NCBI GenBank assembly: GCA_964230195.1
Contig: CAXRGH010000016.1
Coordinates: 1 to 28,334 of the forward strand
Source: CAXRGH01 sp964230195
GTDB taxonomy: Bacteria; Pseudomonadota; Gammaproteobacteria; Enterobacterales; Alteromonadaceae
DNA: 28,334 bases
Direction of reading: 5' to 3'
Positions 1-7,516 of the stretch are shown piece after piece. The notes below the pieces were generated by a model. The model was not told the origin of the DNA. It saw nothing but the letters and a program-made list of their open reading frames with translations, and did not search any database. The position numbers and the translations under genes are program-made. Within the stretch, counting starts at the first letter, position 1. Every line of letters starts with the position of its first letter.

Positions 1-53
1 GTACTGATGGCACAGACGGTACTGACGGCACAGATGGCACAGACGGTACTGAT
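1..53 (+). repeat. Tandem 9-base repeat encoding Thr-Asp-Gly units
   Basis: Five consecutive nine-base units of the form ACN-GAY-GGN, plus part of a sixth, encode TDG repeats. The array runs off the left edge, so its full length is unknown. It forms a flexible acidic linker of the kind found between domains of secreted marine proteins. Confidence 0.8.
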
Positions 54-3000
54 TCGAGTGCACCTTCTACACTGTCGAACGAAGGCACCTTTGAAAATAC
101 CGAAAGCGATTACTGGACAGCACTTAATCTTGGCGGTGAGACTCTTGATGTTATGCGTTTGCATATCTCTGATGATGCCGCGTTAACAAGCTCTGGAGAT
201 GCCAAAATCAATGGCAACTTTGCGGAAGTTCAAAATTGGTTAACAGAAAATAGTGACCAAGCTTGGCGTTTTGCAACAAAAGCAGAAATGGAATTGATTG
301 TTGCTTTCTTTGAATCCGATTCCGCTAGCTTCAAGTCGTTTAACGGCGACACTTGGGGCAAGAAAGAGGGTGCAGGCTGGAGCGCTTTGATACCCACTGA
401 TGCACAAAATGCGGGTGACAATAACCCTGCATGGGGATTCACAGTAAAAGATGATTCTTTCAGTGGCGTAGGTTACAAGAAGAACTTTAATAGTAATGCA
501 CTTGGCGCAGCAGCACTGCTAGTCAGAGGTGGTAATAACGATACTGGTGGCACTGACAATACCGACAACACAGGTAATACAGATAATACAGATCAATCAG
601 CCGGTACAGCATTAGTATGTGATGCAGACAACACGCCAGCGCTTGCTGATAACGCAATTTTTGTTTCAACCACGGGATCAGACGCAGAATCTACGACAGG
701 TACCCAAGCACAGCCGTTTAAAACATTGAACTATGCTCTTCAATCACTCAGTGATGGTAATGGCACGGTGACTGCACCCGGCGTGACTATCTATGTACGT
801 GAAGGTGACTATTCAGAAAATATTGATACTGTCCTTGAAGGTTCTGAAGGGCAACCGTTAGTGATTTCAGCGTATCCATGTGAGAACGCCCGTTTAACAG
901 GCTTAGTCTCAGTTGATGATATCAAAGTTGGGGATTGGGCACTGGATGCAGGTAACGTTTATAAAGTCGAAATTGATCGTCCTGTATGGCAATTGTTTGA
1001 TGATAATGAGCAACAAATGTTGGCTCGTTGGCCGAACGCGTCGTTTGCAGAGCCAGATTCAGGTGCAAGCTTGCCTTCAGTCCATTCTAATGATTCGTGG
1101 GCGCACGGCACGGGTGGTGAAAATGGCACCATGAATAATGTGGAAAGTGACTATTCACTTGCGTCAGCGAAAGATTATAAAGGTAATGCACTTGATTTAA
1201 CTGGTGGAGCTATGGTGGCGAATGTGAAGAGCTTTACCACTTTCTCAACAGTTGTTGAGTCTCATAGCCCTACAGCCACGACCTTCAGTTACGACGAAAC
1301 ACCCAATTGGCAGCGTAGCCATCAGCAATACTTTGTGGAAGGTGTCCCTGCCTTGATTGATGTCGCGGGAGAGTGGACTTACAACCTGGAAGATGGCAAA
1401 CACATGCTTTACTACTGGAGTCCAACGTCTTCAGCGCCTAGCGCCTCAGTCATGGTACGTGATCATGGTTATGCGTTAAGCGGTCAAAATTGGTCTCACG
1501 TTGAACTTCGTGGCTTTGAGTGGTTCGCATCAGCGCTACGTTGTAAGCCAAACTGTAACAACATTGTGGTTGAAAATAATACCTTCAAACACAGTGCGAC
1601 ATCGCGCCGTGTCTTGAAGCAAAGGTTGAAAGATGACGAAATGTATTTGGACCCTAATCACCAAGGCGACAATGATGTTAACTACGGTGGTAATCAACCT
1701 GTTTATGTGGCTGGTGGAAGTAACAGTCAGATTGTCTTTAGAAATAACGCTTTTACAGATACCGACATTCAAACCCTGATAGTGGAGGGTGGTAACCAAA
1801 CCATCATCAATAATGATTTCTTGCGTCTTGACTACTCGGCGGCTGATACCGTTGGACCAGATGCTGCGATCATTCAACGTATGGGCGGTAATCAAAAGTT
1901 AGTGTTTGATTATAATACCGCGGACTTAATTGGTAACTCGACTATGCACGTGTCGGACGGCGGTGCATTGCGAGCGCGATACAACCACATGCTTCGTGGT
2001 GGCTATGCACAAAGTGATGGTGCAAGCTTCCAGGTACGTGTGAAAGGCCAACACGCAGTTGAAATCGCCTATAACTGGACTTACGGTACACCGAAATACG
2101 GTATCCGTTTTGATGCACCGTTTACCATTACCATGAACCATAACTCTGGCAAGTTCGGTATGATTCACCACAACGTGGTTTATGATGCTAACGGCCTGAT
2201 GGTAAAAGGTGACCACCACCGAATTTTCCACAACTCAACGTGGAATAATCGTAAAGTCGATTTACGTCTGATTGTTGAAGACGATGTATCATTGATTGAT
2301 AGCGCCAATAACCAGATCAATGTTGAGGGTGAAATTGTTAAGCCTTACGTCAACGGTAAGTGGCCAGAATTTGCTGAAGGCATGTCGGAAAGTGATAAAG
2401 TGCGAGGGCCGTTCAATTTTGAATTCTTGAACTCACACACCATTTTGGCAAACAATGCGTCTGACTCAATTTCAACTGAACGTAGCAAAATTGATTCTGC
2501 TAATAATTGTAATACGGTATGGAAAGACGTTAATGTGACTAACGTGACTCATGATCTCACAGCGGCCTATAACCGTTGCTTAAATTACATGGATAACTTC
2601 AATGGCTTGGATTCAAACGGGACAGAACTTGCACCGTCACGTGAAAACTTCAATGGTGACGCTGTTGATGGTAACGGCGTGATTGATTCATCCAATACGG
2701 TTGAAAACGCGATGCGTGATCCAGATAACTTTGACTTCCGTCCAAAAGCGGGTGGCGTGCTGCATGACACTGGCGCGACTATCAATAGTCCAGCCCTCGA
2801 CTCGGCTTTCTTTAGTGCTTATTTTGATGGGACCTACAGTGGTACACCAAGTTATCCATTACCAGAGTACACAGAAACTCAGCATTTCGGTGCAGCCCTT
2901 GACTTAGGTGCATATGAGTTGGGTGCTCCATACTATTGGATACCGGGCCGTAAAGCAGCTCAAGCAAGCTTCCCAATCCCACAAAACAACGGGACAGCGG

Positions 3001-3254
3001 GTGCAGACACGCATATGATTTGGCGCGATGCATATCAAGCGAGTGAACATCATTTGTACATGTCATCTAACAAAGATGAGGTAGATAATGCGGCTGAAGG
3101 AAGTACTACAGGTGCTTATGTGGACACATTCACGGCTGGTGAAGCAAATATTTATGAGCCTAGTAGCGTAAGTGGAACGGTTTACTGGCGTGTTGATGCT
3201 GTTGTTGACGGTCAAATCGTGAAAGGGAATACCTGGAAGTTCACGGTGAACTAA
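1..3254 (+). CDS. Secreted right-handed beta-helix protein, 3' part (5' end outside window)
   Basis: The reading frame is open from base 3, so the gene starts upstream; 1083 residues are visible. In order: a Thr-Asp-Gly tandem linker (residues 1-17), an all-beta-looking domain of about 160 residues, a second Thr-Asp-Asn linker (about 180-198), then a long parallel beta-helix region. The helix region opens with the phrase IFVSTTGSD...GTQAQPFKTL, typical of Pbh/DUF1565-type proteins, and has many VVENNTF-, IINNDF- and IHHNVV-type turns. A segment with GEWTYNLEDG...LYYWSP resembles the GEWYYD...LYYYP signature of beta-helix glycoside hydrolases and polysaccharide lyases. The last about 100 residues look like a fibronectin/Ig-like module ending YWRVDAVVDG...WKFTVN. 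The role is probably extracellular polysaccharide binding or cleavage; substrate and catalytic residues cannot be assigned. The first Met inside the window (base 153) is not the start. Confidence 0.8.
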   Translation, partial: TDGTDGTDGTDGTDGTDSSAPSTLSNEGTFENTESDYWTALNLGGETLDVMRLHISDDAALTSSGDAKINGNFAEVQNWLTENSDQAWRFATKAEMELIVAFFESDSASFKSFNGDTWGKKEGAGWSALIPTDAQNAGDNNPAWGFTVKDDSFSGVGYKKNFNSNALGAAALLVRGGNNDTGGTDNTDNTGNTDNTDQSAGTALVCDADNTPALADNAIFVSTTGSDAESTTGTQAQPFKTLNYALQSLSDGNGTVTAPGVTIYVREGDYSENIDTVLEGSEGQPLVISAYPCENARLTGLVSVDDIKVGDWALDAGNVYKVEIDRPVWQLFDDNEQQMLARWPNASFAEPDSGASLPSVHSNDSWAHGTGGENGTMNNVESDYSLASAKDYKGNALDLTGGAMVANVKSFTTFSTVVESHSPTATTFSYDETPNWQRSHQQYFVEGVPALIDVAGEWTYNLEDGKHMLYYWSPTSSAPSASVMVRDHGYALSGQNWSHVELRGFEWFASALRCKPNCNNIVVENNTFKHSATSRRVLKQRLKDDEMYLDPNHQGDNDVNYGGNQPVYVAGGSNSQIVFRNNAFTDTDIQTLIVEGGNQTIINNDFLRLDYSAADTVGPDAAIIQRMGGNQKLVFDYNTADLIGNSTMHVSDGGALRARYNHMLRGGYAQSDGASFQVRVKGQHAVEIAYNWTYGTPKYGIRFDAPFTITMNHNSGKFGMIHHNVVYDANGLMVKGDHHRIFHNSTWNNRKVDLRLIVEDDVSLIDSANNQINVEGEIVKPYVNGKWPEFAEGMSESDKVRGPFNFEFLNSHTILANNASDSISTERSKIDSANNCNTVWKDVNVTNVTHDLTAAYNRCLNYMDNFNGLDSNGTELAPSRENFNGDAVDGNGVIDSSNTVENAMRDPDNFDFRPKAGGVLHDTGATINSPALDSAFFSAYFDGTYSGTPSYPLPEYTETQHFGAALDLGAYELGAPYYWIPGRKAAQASFPIPQNNGTAGADTHMIWRDAYQASEHHLYMSSNKDEVDNAAEGSTTGAYVDTFTAGEANIYEPSSVSGTVYWRVDAVVDGQIVKGNTWKFTVN
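546..597 (+). repeat. Degenerate Thr-Asp-Asn linker repeat
   Basis: A second linker in the same gene, with units TDN, TDN, TGN, TDN, TD. It separates the N-terminal beta domain from the beta-helix region. Codons vary between units, so the array is older or less homogenised than the TDG array at the left edge. Confidence 0.65.
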
Positions 3255-3271
3255 CGTCAGAATAAGAATCG

Positions 3272-3298
3272 AAAAGGCCTCATTTAGAGGCCTTTTTT
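3272..3298 (+). terminator. Rho-independent terminator of the beta-helix gene
   Basis: GGCCTC, five-base loop ATTTA, then GAGGCC, flanked by four A on the left and six T on the right. It lies 17 bases after the stop codon. Confidence 0.93.
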
Positions 3299-3476
3299 AT
3301 TATCAGTTGAACATTATTGTTTGGGTTGATTGGTGCATGATGTTGTCCAAATGTCTAATCAACATTTGCTGATTTTATTTTTATACTGCCAGTGAGCAAG
3401 AAATCACTCTTTACGATTTTTTATTTTCATCAGATGGATACTCAATCACAGGAAGATGCTGGTGGTTTTAAAACGT

Positions 3477-3503
3477 CAAAGTTTTACAGGATATGGCCGA
3501 TAC
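3477..3503 (+). promoter_or_regulatory. Sigma-28 (FliA) promoter of the chemoreceptor gene
   Basis: CAAAGTTT, exactly 11 bases, then GCCGATAC. The consensus for the flagellar sigma factor is TAAAGTTT-N11-GCCGATAA, so each half matches 7 of 8 with the ideal spacing. A start near 3511 would give a leader of about 113 bases. The rest of the 370-base gap (3255-3624) holds the upstream terminator and no gene I can support. Confidence 0.87.
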
Positions 3504-3624
3504 CGCTCTTAGTCTGTGTTGTTGTTTTGACGTTTGTGCGAAAGTTGGTTTATCCGCAGCTTAAAGTTACCGTTGTTTTAGTGGTTAGTTTTTCGTACTA
3601 GAACATTCAATAGGAGTAGTAATA

Positions 3625-5646
3625 ATGTTCTTTCAGCGTTTTTCGCTTGTGAAATATAAGTTGATAATGTTGTTCGGATTGCCGTTAGTGGCATTCTTGA
3701 GTATCAGTGTGATGAACGTAGCCCAGTATCATCAATCCGCCAATGAAATGAAACAAATGCAGCGGATGGTTGAATTCTCAAGGGATTTACAGCCGATTTT
3801 TGACATGGTAACAGATGCACGTTCAAGTAGTTTGAGTGTGTTATCAAAACGAGCACCTTCATCTCAATTTACTGGTGAAAATAGTCATCGGCAGCAAGTG
3901 TTTGATGACTTTCAGGACAAAATTAATCGCTTTGATTTTAGCGATTATGATTCTGAGTTGGTGGGCGAGTTGAAAAAGAGTTTAGCGGAAAGCTCCGAAA
4001 ACCTCGAATCATTAGTAGCGAGTCCAGGATTATTGAAACGCAACGAGGTTGAAGTGTTCGGAAAAATCTCTCGTGAGGTTTTTGCATTAATTTGGGGGGC
4101 GTCCAGTATAGGGCAAACAATACATAACGAAGCTGTTTCCAGGCAATTTATTGTTTGGTTATCGGGTTTGAAAATGTACAACTCTATGTCATCGGTTCAC
4201 GCCTATGCTCAAGTCGTTGCTCAACGCGGAAAATTTAAAACGCCGCAAGAGGCACTAAGACTACAAAAACCATTGGTAGCAGCACAAGCGTTACAAAGCT
4301 ACATGCAACAATTATCAAAAACCTCGGAAAAGCAATTGCTGTCAGACTATTGGGGTGCCGATGAGGCAGTCATGGTGCGTAAAACCCTCAATCAATTATC
4401 GAGGATCCCGCCTTCTGTTCAGTTTAAGGACAACATTGATTTTAACCGTTTCTTTTCCGCTAGCGAAGCTTACCTTAAAGAGATGCGAGTGATGAATCAG
4501 TATTTTCGAGACACTTTAGATACTGAGACAGAAAGTGAACTCGCACGTTATCACACTGCTCGAAATATGTGGCTGGCGTTTTCCTTGATATTGTTTGGAG
4601 CGACCTTGTTAATGGGATGGTTCATTATCACACGTATTTTGGGTTCTCTCACTGAAGTAAAGACAGCATTAACCGAGCTTGCTTCCGGAGATGGTGATTT
4701 GACATTTCGTATTAAGATCGAGCGAAATGATGAGTTTGCCGAACTCGCAGACGCAGTCAATCAATTCACCGCCAATGTGGAGCGCATTGTTCTTGATGTT
4801 AATCAATCCGTAGAGGCTATTTCGGTAGTATCACGTGATACGCTTTCACTGACAGACAATAATCAGAATGCAGTTGAAAATCAGCAACTCAATTTAAACT
4901 CTGTTTCGTCAGCAGTCCAAGAGATGGCGGTGACCTCTAATCAAATTGCCGAAAATGCGGTATCGGCGGCTGAAAGTGCGAAGGTAAGTAATGAGCAACT
5001 TTCGTATTGCAATCAGCGAATACTCGATAATGCTGACGTTATGGCAGGGGTGATAGATTCGATTAATCGCGCTGCGCAGGACGTTAGCCAACTGGAGAAA
5101 AGTACTACCGATATTCATGCCATACTTTCAACCATTGGCAATATTGCTGAGCAAACCAATTTGCTGGCCTTGAACGCCGCGATCGAGGCCGCTCGCGCTG
5201 GAGAGCAAGGTCGAGGATTTTCCGTCGTTGCAGATGAGGTTAGGCAGCTAGCGCACCGAACACAAGAGTCTACCGCTGAAATTGCGCAAATGTTGCAAAC
5301 CTTTACTGAAGTGACAAATACAGTCGTCACTCAGATAAATGACAGTGTTAAGCTATCGAGTAGCGGACATGTCACTGTAGGGGAAGCACTGGCATCACTA
5401 AAGGAAATGACTTCAGCGATTGAAATGATCAACGACCTAAATCATCAAATAGCGACTGCCACCCATCAACAAAGCATAGTGTGTAATGATGTTAGCGAGC
5501 GTGTTGTTGATATCGATCAAGAAAGCGCGAGTCTAGGTAAGAACAGTAGTGCAATTCTCAGCTTAGGAAAACAGCTTAATCAACTAGCGTCGGAACAACA
5601 TCAAGTCGTTAGTAAATTCAAAGTCTCTTCCCATTCACTGCGATAA
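3625..5646 (+). CDS. Methyl-accepting chemotaxis protein, probable NIT-type sensor
   Basis: Inner-membrane chemoreceptor, 673 residues. Membrane segment 1 is about residues 13-33 and segment 2 about 315-337. The periplasmic region between them is long and helical and opens with LQPIFDMVTDARSSSLSVL, resembling the four-helix NIT (nitrate/nitrite-sensing) domains; the ligand is not provable from sequence. A HAMP linker follows (about 338-390), then the cytoplasmic coiled coil with the conserved hairpin tip at 504-542 (EQTNLLALNAAIEAARAGEQ, GRGFSVVADEVRQLA), which contacts CheA and CheW. AGGAG lies 8 bases before the ATG. The sigma-28 promoter upstream places it in the flagellar/chemotaxis regulon. 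It stands alone, with no che gene next to it. Confidence 0.95.
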   Translation: MFFQRFSLVKYKLIMLFGLPLVAFLSISVMNVAQYHQSANEMKQMQRMVEFSRDLQPIFDMVTDARSSSLSVLSKRAPSSQFTGENSHRQQVFDDFQDKINRFDFSDYDSELVGELKKSLAESSENLESLVASPGLLKRNEVEVFGKISREVFALIWGASSIGQTIHNEAVSRQFIVWLSGLKMYNSMSSVHAYAQVVAQRGKFKTPQEALRLQKPLVAAQALQSYMQQLSKTSEKQLLSDYWGADEAVMVRKTLNQLSRIPPSVQFKDNIDFNRFFSASEAYLKEMRVMNQYFRDTLDTETESELARYHTARNMWLAFSLILFGATLLMGWFIITRILGSLTEVKTALTELASGDGDLTFRIKIERNDEFAELADAVNQFTANVERIVLDVNQSVEAISVVSRDTLSLTDNNQNAVENQQLNLNSVSSAVQEMAVTSNQIAENAVSAAESAKVSNEQLSYCNQRILDNADVMAGVIDSINRAAQDVSQLEKSTTDIHAILSTIGNIAEQTNLLALNAAIEAARAGEQGRGFSVVADEVRQLAHRTQESTAEIAQMLQTFTEVTNTVVTQINDSVKLSSSGHVTVGEALASLKEMTSAIEMINDLNHQIATATHQQSIVCNDVSERVVDIDQESASLGKNSSAILSLGKQLNQLASEQHQVVSKFKVSSHSLR

Positions 5647-5710
5647 GTGAAGCTTACAGGTTGCTAAGGGATTAATCTCTGCCTAAGGCAATCTAACCTT
5701 CCCTCATTGT

Positions 5711-5736
5711 AATAAGGCGTGCGCGCGCGCCTTATT
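5711..5736. repeat. Near-perfect palindrome with alternating G/C core
   Basis: Arms AATAAGGCG and CGCCTTATT surround an alternating GC core, giving a 26-base hairpin 64 bases after the chemoreceptor stop. No T-run follows on either strand, so it is not a standard intrinsic terminator. It may still act as a 3'-end stabilising or terminating hairpin. The alternating core is of the type that can adopt Z-form DNA. Confidence 0.6.
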
Positions 5737-5827
5737 GACGTTTGATTTATTCATCGACCCATCACTCATGACGTCACGTCTTTGGTTAATGAAAATAAAG
5801 ACATCACCTCTAAAATAAAATCTAACC

Positions 5828-5854
5828 ACTATTTAGTGAAATTGACCAAATAGT
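5828..5854. promoter_or_regulatory. Inverted repeat, candidate enhancer-binding site
   Basis: ACTATTT, 13 bases, then AAATAGT: perfect seven-base arms about 115-140 bases upstream of the predicted sigma-54 start. That is the usual place for the binding site of a sigma-54 activator. The assignment is inference from position only. The remainder of the gap 5647-5941 is AT-rich and holds no gene I can support. Confidence 0.35.
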
Positions 5855-5941
5855 AAAATGTGTCTTTTCTTGCTTTTCTAGTCCTGCTATCTAAAGGTTT
5901 CTATCTTATTGATATTGTTGTGTTTTATTTGTTTTTCGGAG

Positions 5942-5958
5942 TTGGCATCGTGTTTGCT
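5942..5958 (+). promoter_or_regulatory. Sigma-54 (RpoN) promoter
   Basis: TTGGCATCGTGTTTGCT. The diagnostic GG (5944-5945) and GC (5956-5957) are separated by exactly 10 bases, and the TTGGCA and TTGCT elements match the consensus YTGGCACG-N4-TTGCW except at two inner positions. Transcription would start near 5969, 28 bases before the ATG of the JAMM-motif gene. No sigma-70 -35/-10 pair with normal spacing competes here. Confidence 0.75.
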
Positions 5959-5996
5959 AAATATAAGACAAAAGTTCAAAGGATAAGGAAGTAAAA

Positions 5997-6608
5997 ATGA
6001 GAGCAAGTATTAAATTGATGTTATGTATGGTTAGTGTGGTTGCTTCAATGTTTGGAGCCAAGGCGATCGCTAAGCCGGTAAGACGTGATAGCAAAAGCAA
6101 TGTGACGGTGGCAAGAACACGTGATGAAGCATTGGCATTCTTGAACAGAGAGCATCAATTTGCAGGAAGCATTCTTCTCCAACCTTTTGAAACTGAGGAT
6201 GAAGCACATTTAGCGGCTTCCGAGCGTTATCTTGATTCGTCAGTGAGCACTCGCCGTGAAGTTGCGTGGCGCGTTTACCAAAAAGAAGGAAAATACTATT
6301 TTACTTACCCTAATGTTGGAAAAGAAAATAGTAAATTTGTTGGGTTACCCAAGCGTTTAACTGACGGAGAGTATCAATTCATTAGTGCTGGACACACACA
6401 CTTTGACGGTAACTACCACTTTAGTGGTCAAGACTGGCGCTTGGTAACACAAGAGCAGCGTAAAGGACACGGCATAAAATTATACCTCGCCAATGCGAAA
6501 GGTGATGTGAAAACGCTAACTCCGAAAGCTGCAAGAAAGCGTTGGAAACGTTCAATGCAGGAAATGATGACTCGTTTATGGTCAGGAGAGCAAGTCGCTA
6601 CGCTTTAA
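5997..6608 (+). CDS. Exported protein with JAMM/JAB-type metallopeptidase motif (DUF4329-like)
   Basis: 203 residues. A signal peptide is clear: two basic residues, a hydrophobic stretch 5-20, and cleavage probably after A23 or A25, so the mature protein is about 180 residues and basic, especially at the C-terminus (KAARKRWKRS). Residues E88, H133, H135, S143 and D146 fit the JAMM zinc motif E-xn-H-x-H-x7-S-x2-D exactly (GHTHFDGNYHFSGQDW). The pattern resembles DUF4329/JAB-like domains, so a periplasmic or secreted zinc peptidase/isopeptidase is plausible; activity and substrate are not shown. AAGGAA lies 6 bases before the ATG. A sigma-54 promoter precedes it and a terminator follows directly, so it is a one-gene unit with no apparent partner. 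Confidence 0.8.
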   Translation: MRASIKLMLCMVSVVASMFGAKAIAKPVRRDSKSNVTVARTRDEALAFLNREHQFAGSILLQPFETEDEAHLAASERYLDSSVSTRREVAWRVYQKEGKYYFTYPNVGKENSKFVGLPKRLTDGEYQFISAGHTHFDGNYHFSGQDWRLVTQEQRKGHGIKLYLANAKGDVKTLTPKAARKRWKRSMQEMMTRLWSGEQVATL

Positions 6609-6629
6609 TCATTCCCACGATCTTTTATT

Positions 6630-6655
6630 GCCCAGCCACAGTGCTGGGTTTTTTT
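6630..6655 (+). terminator. Rho-independent terminator of the JAMM-motif gene
   Basis: CCCAGC, loop CACAGT, GCTGGG, followed by seven T. It lies 22 bases after the stop codon and separates this gene from the transporter downstream. Confidence 0.9.
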
Positions 6656-6708
6656 ATGCCAAATTCCTCCAGTATATTGACGAAAATAGCTAGAGATGGA
6701 ACTTCTCT

Positions 6709-6717
6709 TGCTATACA
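6709..6717 (+). promoter_or_regulatory. Extended -10 promoter of the ZIP-like gene
   Basis: TGCTATACA, an extended -10 (TGn + TATACA) without a good -35. A start near 6724 falls after the Met at 6696 and before the Met at 6750. This supports the downstream translation start, with GGAG at 6733-6736. Confidence 0.45.
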
Positions 6718-6749
6718 CTGCCGATCAATTTCGGAGTGTGCCTCTATTT

Positions 6750-7502
6750 ATGATTTTTTTATTGATTAGTTTTGTTGTGTTGTTTTTAGCTCCGGCTATT
6801 GATTCGGTGAGTCAAGGTAATCGAGCGATTCAGCAGATGTTGCAAAGTTTTATCTTTGTTGTGCTTGTTGGCCTTGTCTTTGGCGATATTGTACCTAATG
6901 CGTTTTCGAGCATTAGCTGGGCAGCACTTCCGATTATGCTTGTCGGACTTTCAGGCCCAAGTTTGATGGAAAAGTTATTCAACAAATATGCTGACAGCAC
7001 TCATCAAGTGACGCTGGTGGTCGCTGTGTGTGGACTATTACTTCACGCGATGATTGATGGAGCCCTATTTAATGATTACGGTGATGTTTCGGGACACACT
7101 TGGTTACCTGTTGCTGTTCTTCTTCACCGCTTGCCGTTAGCCATCATGCTTTTTGTGTTGTTACGTCCAATTACTGGCGTGAAGGGCGCATACATGGGGT
7201 TGTTAGCCGTCGGTATCTTCACTTCCTTTGGATACGTTTTGGGAATTCAACTTGAGGCTTTTGTGACGGGACAGGCTTTTGCTATCATGCAGTCTTTGGT
7301 TGCTGGTACCCTATTACATGTATTGGTGCATCAGCCACATAGTCATTCTCACAATCGCAGGCACGATGATGTACCGTCAAAAGTCTCTCATCAGCACGGT
7401 ACACTAAAAACTCAAATCCGCGCTTGGAATGTCTACCATCTGATTGGCGTCTGTGTTGCAGTCATGTTGCTTGGTTTTTTGGAATTCCTGCACCCTCATT
7501 AG
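6750..7502 (+). CDS. ZIP-like divalent metal transporter
   Basis: 250 residues, six or more hydrophobic segments, inner membrane. Within the helices sit H99-x3-D103-G104 (LLHAMIDGAL) and H126-R-L-P (LLHRLPLAIM). They resemble the paired His motifs of ZIP helices 4 and 5 that form the metal path, and D46-x2-P49-N50 sits in an earlier helix. A further pair is H190-x3-H194, directly before a His-rich loop (HSHSHNRRH, then HQH), and one last helix ends at the C-terminus. Zn, Fe or Mn transport is the family expectation; the metal is not readable. The frame extends upstream to an ATG at 6696, but that has no ribosome binding site and an extended -10 lies after it, so I use 6750. It converges with tmcA, 14 bases apart. 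Confidence 0.72.
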   Translation: MIFLLISFVVLFLAPAIDSVSQGNRAIQQMLQSFIFVVLVGLVFGDIVPNAFSSISWAALPIMLVGLSGPSLMEKLFNKYADSTHQVTLVVAVCGLLLHAMIDGALFNDYGDVSGHTWLPVAVLLHRLPLAIMLFVLLRPITGVKGAYMGLLAVGIFTSFGYVLGIQLEAFVTGQAFAIMQSLVAGTLLHVLVHQPHSHSHNRRHDDVPSKVSHQHGTLKTQIRAWNVYHLIGVCVAVMLLGFLEFLHPH

Positions 7503-7516
7503 CGGGAAATTGTGAG

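Noticed and set aside
3392..3601. 69-residue plus-strand frame before the chemoreceptor gene
   Set aside because: It starts at GTG without a ribosome binding site, its sequence resembles no family, and the sigma-28 promoter lies inside it.
5769..5776. TGACGTCA palindrome upstream of the JAMM-motif gene
   Set aside because: An eight-base palindrome is expected by chance at this scale and it has no second copy nearby.
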